Below are positions 33,420 to 40,945 of a DNA stretch of 43,374 nucleotides, piece by piece. Within the stretch, counting starts at the first letter, position 1. The number at the start of each line of letters is the position of its first letter. Below the pieces are notes generated by a model. It was not told where the DNA came from. It searched no databases and was given only the letters and a program-made list of their open reading frames with translations. The DNA is from Verrucomicrobiaceae bacterium (lineage in GTDB: Bacteria; Verrucomicrobiota; Verrucomicrobiia; Verrucomicrobiales; Verrucomicrobiaceae). The stretch lies in NCBI GenBank assembly GCA_021151605.1, contig JAGKWZ010000015.1, positions 1 through 43,374 of the forward strand, in the 5' to 3' direction. Both the position numbers and the translations under genes were made by a program.

Positions 33420-35096
33420 ATGGTCCTCGCCGCTGCTGAACTTCCGCCGCTCTTCATCCTGCTCGCGCTGATGCTGGTGGGGGTGGTGCTGATCTCGCTG
33501 CTACTGCTGCGGCTTCAGCAATCCCTGCTGGCGGGGTATTTTATCTGTGGGGTGGTGATAGCGAATAGTGGCATCATCGAGACGCTTGGCGGCGGCAGCA
33601 CTCAGTCGGCGATCTCCCAGATGTCTGAGTTCGGGGTGATGCTGCTGATGTTCACCCTGGGGCTGGAGTTTTGCCTCAGTGATCTGAAATATGTCCGCCG
33701 TCTGGCCTTCGTGGGCGGGGGCTGGCAGATGGGGCTCTGTGCGCTGGTGGCCGGCGCGGCGGCTTGGCTGGCGGGCATGAGCGGCACGGCGGCGATCCTG
33801 GTGGCGGTGGCGCTGGCGATGAGTTCGACAGCGGTGAGTTTGAAGTCGTTTCAGGACCTCGGGCAGGAGTCCAGCCCTGGCGCACGCATGGCCCTGGCGG
33901 TAGCGATTTTTCAGGACCTCTTCATCATCCTGTTCTTCCTCGTGCTGCCTTTGCTGCTGCCTGACGGAAAAGAAACGGGCAGTCTGCTGGCGCGGATCGG
34001 CTCGCTAGTCGGGCGCGGTGGGCTCTTCGTGGTGCTGGCGGGCGTCTGTGCACGCTGGCTGATCCCGATGCTACTGAATGCAGTGACGAAGACGCGCAAC
34101 AGGGAGCTTTTCACCCTGAGCGTGGTCGGCTGCTGCATCGGTCTGGCTTTCATCGGTGGGATGCTGGAGCTCGGGCTGGCGCTGGGGGCCTTCGTGGCCG
34201 GGCTGGCGGTGAGTGAGTCGATCTACAAGCCGCGCATCCTGGCGGATGTGATGCCCATCAAGGATCTCTTTTTAACCCTCTTCTTCGTTTCCGTGGGTCT
34301 GATGGTGGATGTGCGCTTGGCGGCGCAGCACTGGCAGACGGTGCTGGGCCTGACCGTGGCGCTGATGCTGATCAAGGCGGTCATCATCACGGAGATCGCC
34401 CGGAGGCTGGGGCTGGTGCATCGTCAGGCGCTGATGGCAGGCATCGGCCTGAGCAGTGCGGGGGAGTTTTCACTCGTTCTCCTGCAAAAGGCTGGCCCAG
34501 CGGCTGTCTGGAGTGCTGATACGCAGCAGATCCTCATCGGCAGCGCGGCGCTGAGCATGGGCCTGCTGCCGGCGCTGATGCGTGCGGGTGAGCCGCTGGG
34601 TGCCTGGATGGAAAAGCTCGGCTGGGGGCGGCGGAAGCCGCGTCTGCCGGAGTCCGACATCCTGCGGCAGCGCATCAAAGGTCTCTCCGACCACGCGATC
34701 ATCGTGGGCCACGGCCCGGTGGGGGAGAAGCTGAACAAAGCTCTCCTGGATCAAGGGATAGCGACCCTCGTGATCGACCTAAATGCTGAGACTGCGCGCA
34801 CGCTGAAGCGGCTGGGTCAGCCCGTGCTCTTCGCCGATGCCGGGCATGAGGAAACCTGGGCGCTTTCCCGCCTGAGCGAGGCCCGCCTCGTGGCCTTCAC
34901 CTTTCCAGATGCGCCGATCATCGCCGTGGGGCTCTCACTGGTGCGGCATGAGAGGAAAGACATCCCCATTCTCGCCCGGGCCCGGTTTGCCTCAGATGTG
35001 GAGCGCCTGAAGCGTCTCGGGGCCACCGTGGTGGTGAATGACGAGCTGGAAGCAGGGCGCTCGATCGTGGAGCAGGCACTGGTGATGCAGGGCTAA
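33420..35096 (+). CDS. CPA2-family cation:proton antiporter with RCK (TrkA-N) domain, KefB/KefC-like
   Basis: This 558-residue inner-membrane transporter starts at the ATG at 33420. About 12 transmembrane segments (about 8-395) contain the family landmarks LLAGYFICGVVIANSGI, FGVMLLMFTLGLEF, ALAMSSTAVSLKSFQDLG and GIGLSSAGEFSLVLL. A cytoplasmic Rossmann domain (about 423-555) has the nucleotide loop HAIIVGHGPVGEKLNKAL and ends with VVVNDELEAGRSIVEQAL. Such proteins export K+ or exchange Na+/K+ for H+ under ligand control. Glutathione gating as in KefB/C is not implied. No KefF/G-type partner is nearby. It is followed by the efflux operon after a 123-base gap. Confidence 0.93.
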   Translation: MVLAAAELPPLFILLALMLVGVVLISLLLLRLQQSLLAGYFICGVVIANSGIIETLGGGSTQSAISQMSEFGVMLLMFTLGLEFCLSDLKYVRRLAFVGGGWQMGLCALVAGAAAWLAGMSGTAAILVAVALAMSSTAVSLKSFQDLGQESSPGARMALAVAIFQDLFIILFFLVLPLLLPDGKETGSLLARIGSLVGRGGLFVVLAGVCARWLIPMLLNAVTKTRNRELFTLSVVGCCIGLAFIGGMLELGLALGAFVAGLAVSESIYKPRILADVMPIKDLFLTLFFVSVGLMVDVRLAAQHWQTVLGLTVALMLIKAVIITEIARRLGLVHRQALMAGIGLSSAGEFSLVLLQKAGPAAVWSADTQQILIGSAALSMGLLPALMRAGEPLGAWMEKLGWGRRKPRLPESDILRQRIKGLSDHAIIVGHGPVGEKLNKALLDQGIATLVIDLNAETARTLKRLGQPVLFADAGHEETWALSRLSEARLVAFTFPDAPIIAVGLSLVRHERKDIPILARARFASDVERLKRLGATVVVNDELEAGRSIVEQALVMQG

Positions 35097-35219
35097 AGAG
35101 CTCTTCTGATAGACATCCCTTCGCGGTGTCGTATCACCAGCCCCCCCAAATTCTACGCCTGCCGCTGCATACCGACCTCCGCAGCCGGCAAGGTTATTAC
35201 CAACCTCATCTCTCGAACT

Positions 35220-36911
35220 ATGCCCTGCCCTCGTCATTGCTACTCAGTACTGCCCTTGGTCGCGCTGAGTGTGGCTCTGGTGGGTTGCACGCAGGGCTTT
35301 TATAAGAAGTGGGCGGACAAGGAAGTATTCGGCATCCTGAAAAAGAAGTCATCCATCGTGTCTGGGGCGGATGATGATGTGCTTCAGAACATCACGCCGC
35401 CGCCGCCAGTGGATCTGGCCACGCTGACAAAGATGTCGGAGACGGCGGACTTCCTCGGCGAGCGTGCCTTCGTCGAGAAAGACGCACGCGTCGTGACCCT
35501 TCCGGGTGCGATCGACTTCGCGGTGCATCGGAACCGTACTTATCTCGGCCGCAAAGAGCGCGTTTATCTCAGCGCTCTGACCCTCACGGAGACCAGGCAG
35601 CAGTTCGGCCCCATCGCCGATGCTGGCGGTAATGCCACCCTTCGTGAATCGCAGGTTCACAACCGCGTGAACGATTTCGTCCGCACTTCCTCCCTCACCA
35701 GCGGTGGCGATTTCGGTCTGGATTACCTGATGAAAACAGGCGCGCGGCTGGCGCTCGACCTCAGCACGGACTTCACCCACTTCATCACGGGTAACGTGCG
35801 CAGTGTCAGCGATTCCCGCGCTGCCGTGTCCCTCACCCAGCCGCTCCTGCGCGGCGCAGGTGTGCTGGCCGCTGCCGAGCCGCTGCGGCAGGATGAACGC
35901 GATGTGCTCTATGAGATCCGCGACTTCACTCAGTATCGGAAGACCTTCGTCGTCGATGTCGCCCGCCAATATTTACGCGCCATCCAGGCCCGCGAACAGG
36001 TGCGGAACCGCTTCATCGCCTACAAGGCCTCTTTGAACTCACTGGAGCGTGACCGCGCCCTGGCCGAGGCCAACCTGCGCTCCCAATCCCAGCTCAAGCA
36101 GATCGAACAGGGCGGCATCGCCTATGAGCGGCAGTGGATCACCGCCATCCGCGCTTATGAAGAGGCTCTGGATGATCTGAAAATCGCCCTCGGGCTGCCC
36201 GTGACCGAGAAGATCGTGCTCGATGGCGATGAAATGAAGAAGCTCGAAGTCATCGACCCGAAAGGCACCGTGGAGCAGATGATGGACACTGCCCTAATCA
36301 CCCGGCTGGACATCTTTAACCAACGCGACCGCGTCTATGACACCGAGCGCCGGGTGAAAATCGCCCATCAGAGCACCCTACCCACCGTCAATGCCCTGAC
36401 TGGGTATCAGATAGGCACCCCGACCGGTGGCAGCACCACAGGCATCGGCATCAATCACCGCCAGCGGCAGCTCTTCGGCGGGCTCGATATCGACCTGAAC
36501 CTCAACACCTTGCCCGAGCGCAATGACCTCCGCGCCGCCCAGATCTCCGAGCAGGCCACGCGCCGCGCGCTAGACCTAGCTGAAGAAGAACTGCGTAGCA
36601 CCATCCGCTCGGATTGGCGCGCTTTGCAGGTGGCCCGCAGACAGTATGACCTCGCCGTGAAAGGCCTGGAGCTTTCCCAAAAGCGACTCGAGATCGAGGA
36701 AGCGCTCATGGCCGAGGGCCAGGGCACGGCGCGTGACATCGTGGAGTCTCAGGACCGACTGATCACCGCCCGCGACCTTGTGATTTCCACTTTGATCGAC
36801 CACAACCTCGCCCGCCTCCAGCTCTGGACGGACATGGGCGTGCTGTTCATTCGGAAAGATGCCCGCTGGGCAGACGTATTGAAACAGGAGAAGCCCAAAG
36901 GAGACTCATGA
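35220..36911 (+). CDS. TolC-family outer-membrane efflux lipoprotein
   Basis: This 563-residue protein has a lipobox at LVG-C23, so it is probably a lipidated outer-membrane factor. Two OEP-type repeats with long coiled-coil helices are visible: VDVARQYLRAIQAREQVRNR...ERDRALAEANLRSQSQLKQIE in the first half, and ALDLAEEELRSTIRSDWRALQVARRQYDLAVKGLELSQKRLEIEEALMAEG in the second, as in TolC. It forms the exit duct of a tripartite exporter. Its last codons overlap the start of the adaptor gene (ATGA at 36908-36911), indicating translational coupling. Confidence 0.92.
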   Translation: MPCPRHCYSVLPLVALSVALVGCTQGFYKKWADKEVFGILKKKSSIVSGADDDVLQNITPPPPVDLATLTKMSETADFLGERAFVEKDARVVTLPGAIDFAVHRNRTYLGRKERVYLSALTLTETRQQFGPIADAGGNATLRESQVHNRVNDFVRTSSLTSGGDFGLDYLMKTGARLALDLSTDFTHFITGNVRSVSDSRAAVSLTQPLLRGAGVLAAAEPLRQDERDVLYEIRDFTQYRKTFVVDVARQYLRAIQAREQVRNRFIAYKASLNSLERDRALAEANLRSQSQLKQIEQGGIAYERQWITAIRAYEEALDDLKIALGLPVTEKIVLDGDEMKKLEVIDPKGTVEQMMDTALITRLDIFNQRDRVYDTERRVKIAHQSTLPTVNALTGYQIGTPTGGSTTGIGINHRQRQLFGGLDIDLNLNTLPERNDLRAAQISEQATRRALDLAEEELRSTIRSDWRALQVARRQYDLAVKGLELSQKRLEIEEALMAEGQGTARDIVESQDRLITARDLVISTLIDHNLARLQLWTDMGVLFIRKDARWADVLKQEKPKGDS

Positions 36912-38752
36912 TGAAGAAGAAGGCCAACTGGAAAACATGGACTTTGATCGGCACCGCCTTCGCAGGCACGGCTGGTTGGTTCATTCTGTCTCCCGGAGGC
37001 GAGGAGATCGCCGCCGTGCCCACCTTTTCTGCCACTCGTGGCCCGCTCCAGGTAGCGGTGCTCCAGGGCGGTGAGATCCGCGCTTTGCAAAACTACGAGG
37101 TGAAATCCGAGATCGAGACCCCGACGAAGATCCTCAGCATCATCCCCGAAGGCTACCTCATCACCGACGAAGACGTGAAGGAGGGCAAAGTGCTCATCGA
37201 ACTCGACAGCACGGACATTAAAACGCGCATCCAGAATCACGAAATCGAGTTCCAGACCACCGTCTCGAACTACATCGATGCCGATGAGGGCCGCGAGATC
37301 CAGCGCAGTGAAAATCAGAGCCTCGTCCGCGACATGAAGGAGGCCAGCACCTTCGCGCTCATGGACTTCGAGAAATATCTCGGCCGCGATCTCACCACCA
37401 AGATCCTCGACGACGCCAGCCTGCCTAGCACGGTGGCAGCTCTCGATAAATATGTCGTCATGCTCGACAGTCAGGCCAACACGCCGGTCGATCCAGCCAT
37501 TGCCAAAGCCACATCCGCAGGCGCCAAGCCAGCCGCACCACCCTCTGCGAAAAAGATCACCGCCAAGCCCGTGCAGAGCCGCATCGACTTTTCCCCCTTC
37601 CTCGAAGGCGCCGCCGAAGGTGATGGAGAGGCTCAGCAAAAGCTCCGCCAGCTCGAAGATAAGATGCTGCTCAGCAAATCCGAACTCGCCGTGGCCAAGC
37701 AGAAGGTCGAGTCCTCCGAGCGCCTCGCCGCCCGCAGCTTCATCTCGAAGACGCAGCTCGAAAACGACCAGGTGACCTTTGAGAAAGTCACCCTCGCTGT
37801 GAAGACCGCCACCACGGAGCTGGACCTCTTCAAGAAATACGAGTTCTCCAAGCAGTGCGCTCTGCTCCTCTCCGCCTACCGCGAGAGCTTGACCCGCCTG
37901 GAACGCACCGTGCGCGCCAACCGCTCCAAGATGGCCACCGCCGAGACCCGCTTCACGACCTCAAAGCGCCGTTACGAGATGGAACTCGCCCAACGTGAAG
38001 ATTTGGAGCGCCAGCTCAAGGCCTGCAACATCAAGGCCATGCAGCCCGGCCTGGTCGCCTATGGCGATCTCGATGCAGGTGCTTCCTACAATTACAGCAA
38101 CAGCATCGAAGAAGGTGCCACCGTGCGTCTCCGCCAGACGCTGCTCACCATTCCCGACATGTCGCAGATGGGAGTAAACGTGAAGGTCCACGAATCCCAG
38201 GTGAAGAAGGTCAAAATCGGTCAGACCGCACTCATCCGAGTCGATGCCGAGCCAGGCATCGTCCTCGAAGGCCGCGTGGCAGAGCTGGCCCTGATGCCTG
38301 ATTCCTCCAGCAGCCGTTACACACCGAACCTCAAGGTCTATCCCTCGAACATCCACATCAGCGGCACCCACCCCTGGCTACGCCCCGGCATGAACGCCAA
38401 GGTCGAGATCGTCGTCGATCAGCTCTCCGATGTCGTTTTCGTCCCCGTGCAGTCCGTCGAGGTCGAGCAGGATCAGCACTACTGCTACATCCGCAGTGGT
38501 TCCAAACTGGAGCGCCGCTTCATCAAGACCGGCGTCTTCAATGACGAGTTCATTGAGGTCCGTGACGGCGTTCGTGCGGGTGAAGAAGTGGCTCTGGCGC
38601 TGCCGAAGAAAGCCAACACCGAAGACGGTGCCCGCCCAGCTGGTGCCCCAGATATCGATCCGGGCCTGCCTACCAAACCCAAAGGCAAGGCCAAGGAAAA
38701 AGCTAAAGACGTCGCCGCTGCGGTCCCTGCCGCCAAGACATCCGCCAACTGA
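36908..38752 (+). CDS. Periplasmic adaptor (membrane fusion protein, MacA/HlyD type)
   Basis: This 614-residue adaptor has one N-terminal membrane anchor (WTLIGTAFAGTAGWFIL). A lipoyl/barrel-sandwich half (ALQNYEVKSEIETPTKILSIIPEG...VKEGKVLIELDS) is followed by an unusually long helical hairpin (about 100-360), then the second half (IKAMQPGLVAYGDLD) and a beta-barrel/membrane-proximal part (VNVKVHESQVKKVKIGQTALIRVDAEPG). An Ala/Lys-rich tail ends the protein. MacA-type adaptors are usually about 370 residues, so the hairpin here is expanded, including a Pro/Ala-rich insert (about 195-225). It links the ATPase/permease to the TolC-type duct. The start overlaps the TolC-type gene by 4 nt. Confidence 0.9.
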   Translation: MMKKKANWKTWTLIGTAFAGTAGWFILSPGGEEIAAVPTFSATRGPLQVAVLQGGEIRALQNYEVKSEIETPTKILSIIPEGYLITDEDVKEGKVLIELDSTDIKTRIQNHEIEFQTTVSNYIDADEGREIQRSENQSLVRDMKEASTFALMDFEKYLGRDLTTKILDDASLPSTVAALDKYVVMLDSQANTPVDPAIAKATSAGAKPAAPPSAKKITAKPVQSRIDFSPFLEGAAEGDGEAQQKLRQLEDKMLLSKSELAVAKQKVESSERLAARSFISKTQLENDQVTFEKVTLAVKTATTELDLFKKYEFSKQCALLLSAYRESLTRLERTVRANRSKMATAETRFTTSKRRYEMELAQREDLERQLKACNIKAMQPGLVAYGDLDAGASYNYSNSIEEGATVRLRQTLLTIPDMSQMGVNVKVHESQVKKVKIGQTALIRVDAEPGIVLEGRVAELALMPDSSSSRYTPNLKVYPSNIHISGTHPWLRPGMNAKVEIVVDQLSDVVFVPVQSVEVEQDQHYCYIRSGSKLERRFIKTGVFNDEFIEVRDGVRAGEEVALALPKKANTEDGARPAGAPDIDPGLPTKPKGKAKEKAKDVAAAVPAAKTSAN

Positions 38753-38760
38753 TTCAGCCG

Positions 38761-39462
38761 ATGCCCGAGCCGCTCATCAGCTTGAGGGACATTCGCAAGT
38801 CCTACCAGATGGGAGACGTCGTTAGCCAGGTGCTTCAGGGCATCTCGTTCGACATTTTCCCCGGTGAATACGTCTGCATCATGGGCCCCTCCGGCTGTGG
38901 CAAGTCCACCCTGCTGAACCTCCTCGGCTGCCTCGATCAACCGACCTCGGGCGACTACTTCCTCGGGGGGCAAAACGTCGCCACCTTGGATGACGACGAC
39001 CTCTCCGAGGCCCGCAATCGCAACCTCGGGTTCATCTTCCAGAGCTACAACCTCATCCAGCAGCTCACCGTCATGGAAAACATCGCCGTGCCCATGTACT
39101 ACGGCGGAGCCGAGGACAGCAAGATGCGCGAAGTCGCCGAAAAGCTCGCCAACCAGGTCGGCCTCGGTCATCGCCTCGGACACAAGCCGAATGAACTCTC
39201 CGGCGGTCAGCAGCAGCGCGTCGCCATCGCCCGCGCGCTTTCAAACAACCCCATCGTCATCCTCGCCGACGAAGCCACCGGCAATCTCGACAGCAAGTCC
39301 GGCCAGGAAATCCTCGGCCTCTTCGACGATCTTAACGCCCAGGGCCGCACCCTCATCTTCGTGACCCACGACGAACGCATGGTCGAGCGCTGCACCCGCA
39401 TCATCCGCCTCCGCGACGGCTACCTCGACCGCGACGAGCCTGGAGCGCGTGCGAAGAAGTGA
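38761..39462 (+). CDS. ABC transporter ATPase, MacB/LolD/FtsE type
   Basis: This 233-residue nucleotide-binding subunit has Walker A G42-PSGCGKST-50, the signature LSGGQ at 146-150, and Walker B ending in D170-E171 (VILADEA). The H-loop is in FVTHDERM. MENIAVPMYYGG is typical of the MacB/LolD branch that powers FtsX-like permeases. It starts 8 nt after the adaptor stop, so the three genes form one operon. No permease is fused to it (the protein ends after the ATPase fold) and none follows; the downstream DNA is gene-poor and then holds a gene on the other strand. The membrane partner must be encoded elsewhere or has been lost. Confidence 0.94.
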   Translation: MPEPLISLRDIRKSYQMGDVVSQVLQGISFDIFPGEYVCIMGPSGCGKSTLLNLLGCLDQPTSGDYFLGGQNVATLDDDDLSEARNRNLGFIFQSYNLIQQLTVMENIAVPMYYGGAEDSKMREVAEKLANQVGLGHRLGHKPNELSGGQQQRVAIARALSNNPIVILADEATGNLDSKSGQEILGLFDDLNAQGRTLIFVTHDERMVERCTRIIRLRDGYLDRDEPGARAKK

Positions 39463-39584
39463 GTTTTGAGTGAAGGTGCCTCGCCAGAGGGAAAAAGTAG
39501 CGTTGCGCTTGAGTGATACCGCTGTCGCGGCATGGCAGCGTCAAAAACCCCAACATTCGGTCTCGGGCGACGACGTCCAAAAAC

Positions 39585-40136
39585 TCACGAACCTTGTCGA
39601 AGCCCAATCTGAAGCTCATTTTTGGGGTCGCCCGCGTCATCTTTTAAAACTTTCGCAGAGTGAACAATCGCCCCCATCGGGTCATGGAAAAACTGCATCG
39701 CGAGAGAGGAAACAAGTCGTTCTCGCACAATTTTCTCATCAGGCTCAAAAACTATACCGGACCAATCTTCCAGCAAAAGGCATTGCTCGCCTCGCGCCAG
39801 AGCAAGAAACCGCTGCATCAACGGCCAAGCATCTGCGCTAGGTGAGAAGCGGAACGCTATGTGCCAAACTCTGCCTAAATCTTTCCAAACTCGAATGTCT
39901 GCCCCCCAATCCCCTGAGCACACATACTCCTCCACATCTCCGCCTGGCCAAGGTCTTGCATGTGGCAGCAAAGCTCGGATACCTGAAAGAAACAGCTCCG
40001 ACGGAGGATGAGCAGCCCACCAACCAGATGAAGGATCCTCGCCTCGTTGAATGTCCGCCTCCGACATTTTGGCGGGTAGCTGATGGCCGATATATGCCCT
40101 CGGCACAACTGCAAGCTCGTAATGGTGAACGCTCAT
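39585..40136 (-). CDS. Hypothetical soluble protein, unrecognised
   Basis: This 183-residue protein begins MSVHHYELAVVPRAY and has no signal peptide or membrane segment. It is rich in Trp and charged residues, with compact-looking stretches such as VEEYVCSGDWGADIRVWKDLGRVWHIAFRFSP, GEQCLLLEDWSG and SSLAMQFFHDPMGAI. The composition and hydrophobic patterning make a real gene likely, and its base composition is lower in GC than the efflux operon beside it. It resembles the small stand-alone proteins often seen among immunity-like families, but I cannot name one. It converges on the ABC ATPase gene. Confidence 0.7.
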   Translation of the reverse strand: MSVHHYELAVVPRAYIGHQLPAKMSEADIQRGEDPSSGWWAAHPPSELFLSGIRALLPHARPWPGGDVEEYVCSGDWGADIRVWKDLGRVWHIAFRFSPSADAWPLMQRFLALARGEQCLLLEDWSGIVFEPDEKIVRERLVSSLAMQFFHDPMGAIVHSAKVLKDDAGDPKNELQIGLRQGS

Positions 40137-40567
40137 AACCTTCGAAGCTGGCTAACAGTTTAGGTCATTCACAGATCGTGAGGTTGGGCAGCAGCTTCAT
40201 CGCCGACGTTATGGCTGGAAAATCACAGGGTTGGGTGCTCATGACTGTCGGTTTACACTCACACGGCGCAGTCAGGCGATCAAAATGTGAGTGGATTCCA
40301 ACCTGGTGGCTCGATTCATCAAGGTTCCGTGGTTCCGCTCTTGGGAGTGGCGGGCCAGAACGGTTCCTCTCCCCGCTGCGGTGTTAGATGTCCCTGCGGG
40401 GAGAGGCTAGGTGAGGGGGCGGGAGTCAGCACTCCGGCCACCGCCGGAATGCGATGCCAACGGCACAACTCTCCTCGGTTGCGGGTAGTTTAGCGGGAAC
40501 GAAAAGGGCGTTCCCTGGCGGTGTTGCCAAACTTGAGACCGAACTCGGAAGTTCGATCTACTTTGGG
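40137..40567. other. Gene-poor interval with palindromic repeat
   Basis: About 430 bases lie between the hypothetical gene and queD. Frames are short and show no recognisable domain. The only clear structure is the hairpin repeat at 40366-40406 and the G-rich tract that follows it (GGTGAGGGGGCGGGAG). It may be a remnant of insertion or decay. Confidence 0.6.
40366..40406. repeat. Inverted repeat with 11-bp stem (CCTCTCCCCGC)
   Basis: CCTCTCCCCGC (40366-40376) pairs perfectly with GCGGGGAGAGG (40396-40406) across a 19-base loop. It is followed by CTAGGTGAGGGGG, a word that often accompanies dispersed palindromes of this type in bacterial genomes. No T-tract follows, so it does not look like a standard terminator. 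Confidence 0.8.
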
Positions 40568-40933
40568 TCAAAACTCACCACGAAACACGCAGCGTGCGCT
40601 GGGCGTCTCATAGATCGTGATCTCGGCCAGACCGGGGAGCTGCGGGGCCAGTTTTTTCCACAGCCAGGCAGCCATGTATTCGATGGTCGGATTCTCCAGG
40701 CCTTCGATCTCGTTCAGGTAGCTGTGATCCAGCAGTTCCAGCAGCGGCTTCATGGCCCGGCTGATCTCGGCGTGATCATAGACCCAGCCGATGGCGGGAT
40801 TCACCTCTCCATCGATCGCGATCTCCACCTTGAAGCTATGCCCGTGCATCTTCGTACACTTGTGCGTCTCAGGGAGATTTGGCAGCGTTTGGGCGGCTTC
40901 GAAGCGGAAGTCTTTGATGATGCGGGCGCGCAT
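40568..40933 (-). CDS. queD: 6-carboxy-5,6,7,8-tetrahydropterin synthase-like protein (QueD family)
   Basis: This 121-residue protein is close to E. coli QueD in length and pattern. QueD makes 6-carboxytetrahydropterin from dihydroneopterin triphosphate in the queuosine/preQ0 pathway. Visible landmarks are KC26TKMH30GH32SF (catalytic Cys and two zinc His), GWVYDHAEI, LDHSYLNEIEGLENPTIEYMA and the C-terminal YETPSARCVFRGE. The first zinc ligand, normally His in FEAAHRL, is Q15 here (FEAAQTL, codon CAA). Other queuosine genes are not in the window. It lies 12 nt after the sulfatase stop on the same strand, so it may be co-transcribed with it. Confidence 0.88.
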   Translation of the reverse strand: MRARIIKDFRFEAAQTLPNLPETHKCTKMHGHSFKVEIAIDGEVNPAIGWVYDHAEISRAMKPLLELLDHSYLNEIEGLENPTIEYMAAWLWKKLAPQLPGLAEITIYETPSARCVFRGEF

Positions 40934-40945
40934 GGGAAAGCGGGA

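Noticed and set aside
36749..37639. Minus-strand open frame (296 residues) across the TolC/adaptor junction
   Set aside because: It is antisense to two translationally coupled genes with strong family signatures and has no domain of its own.
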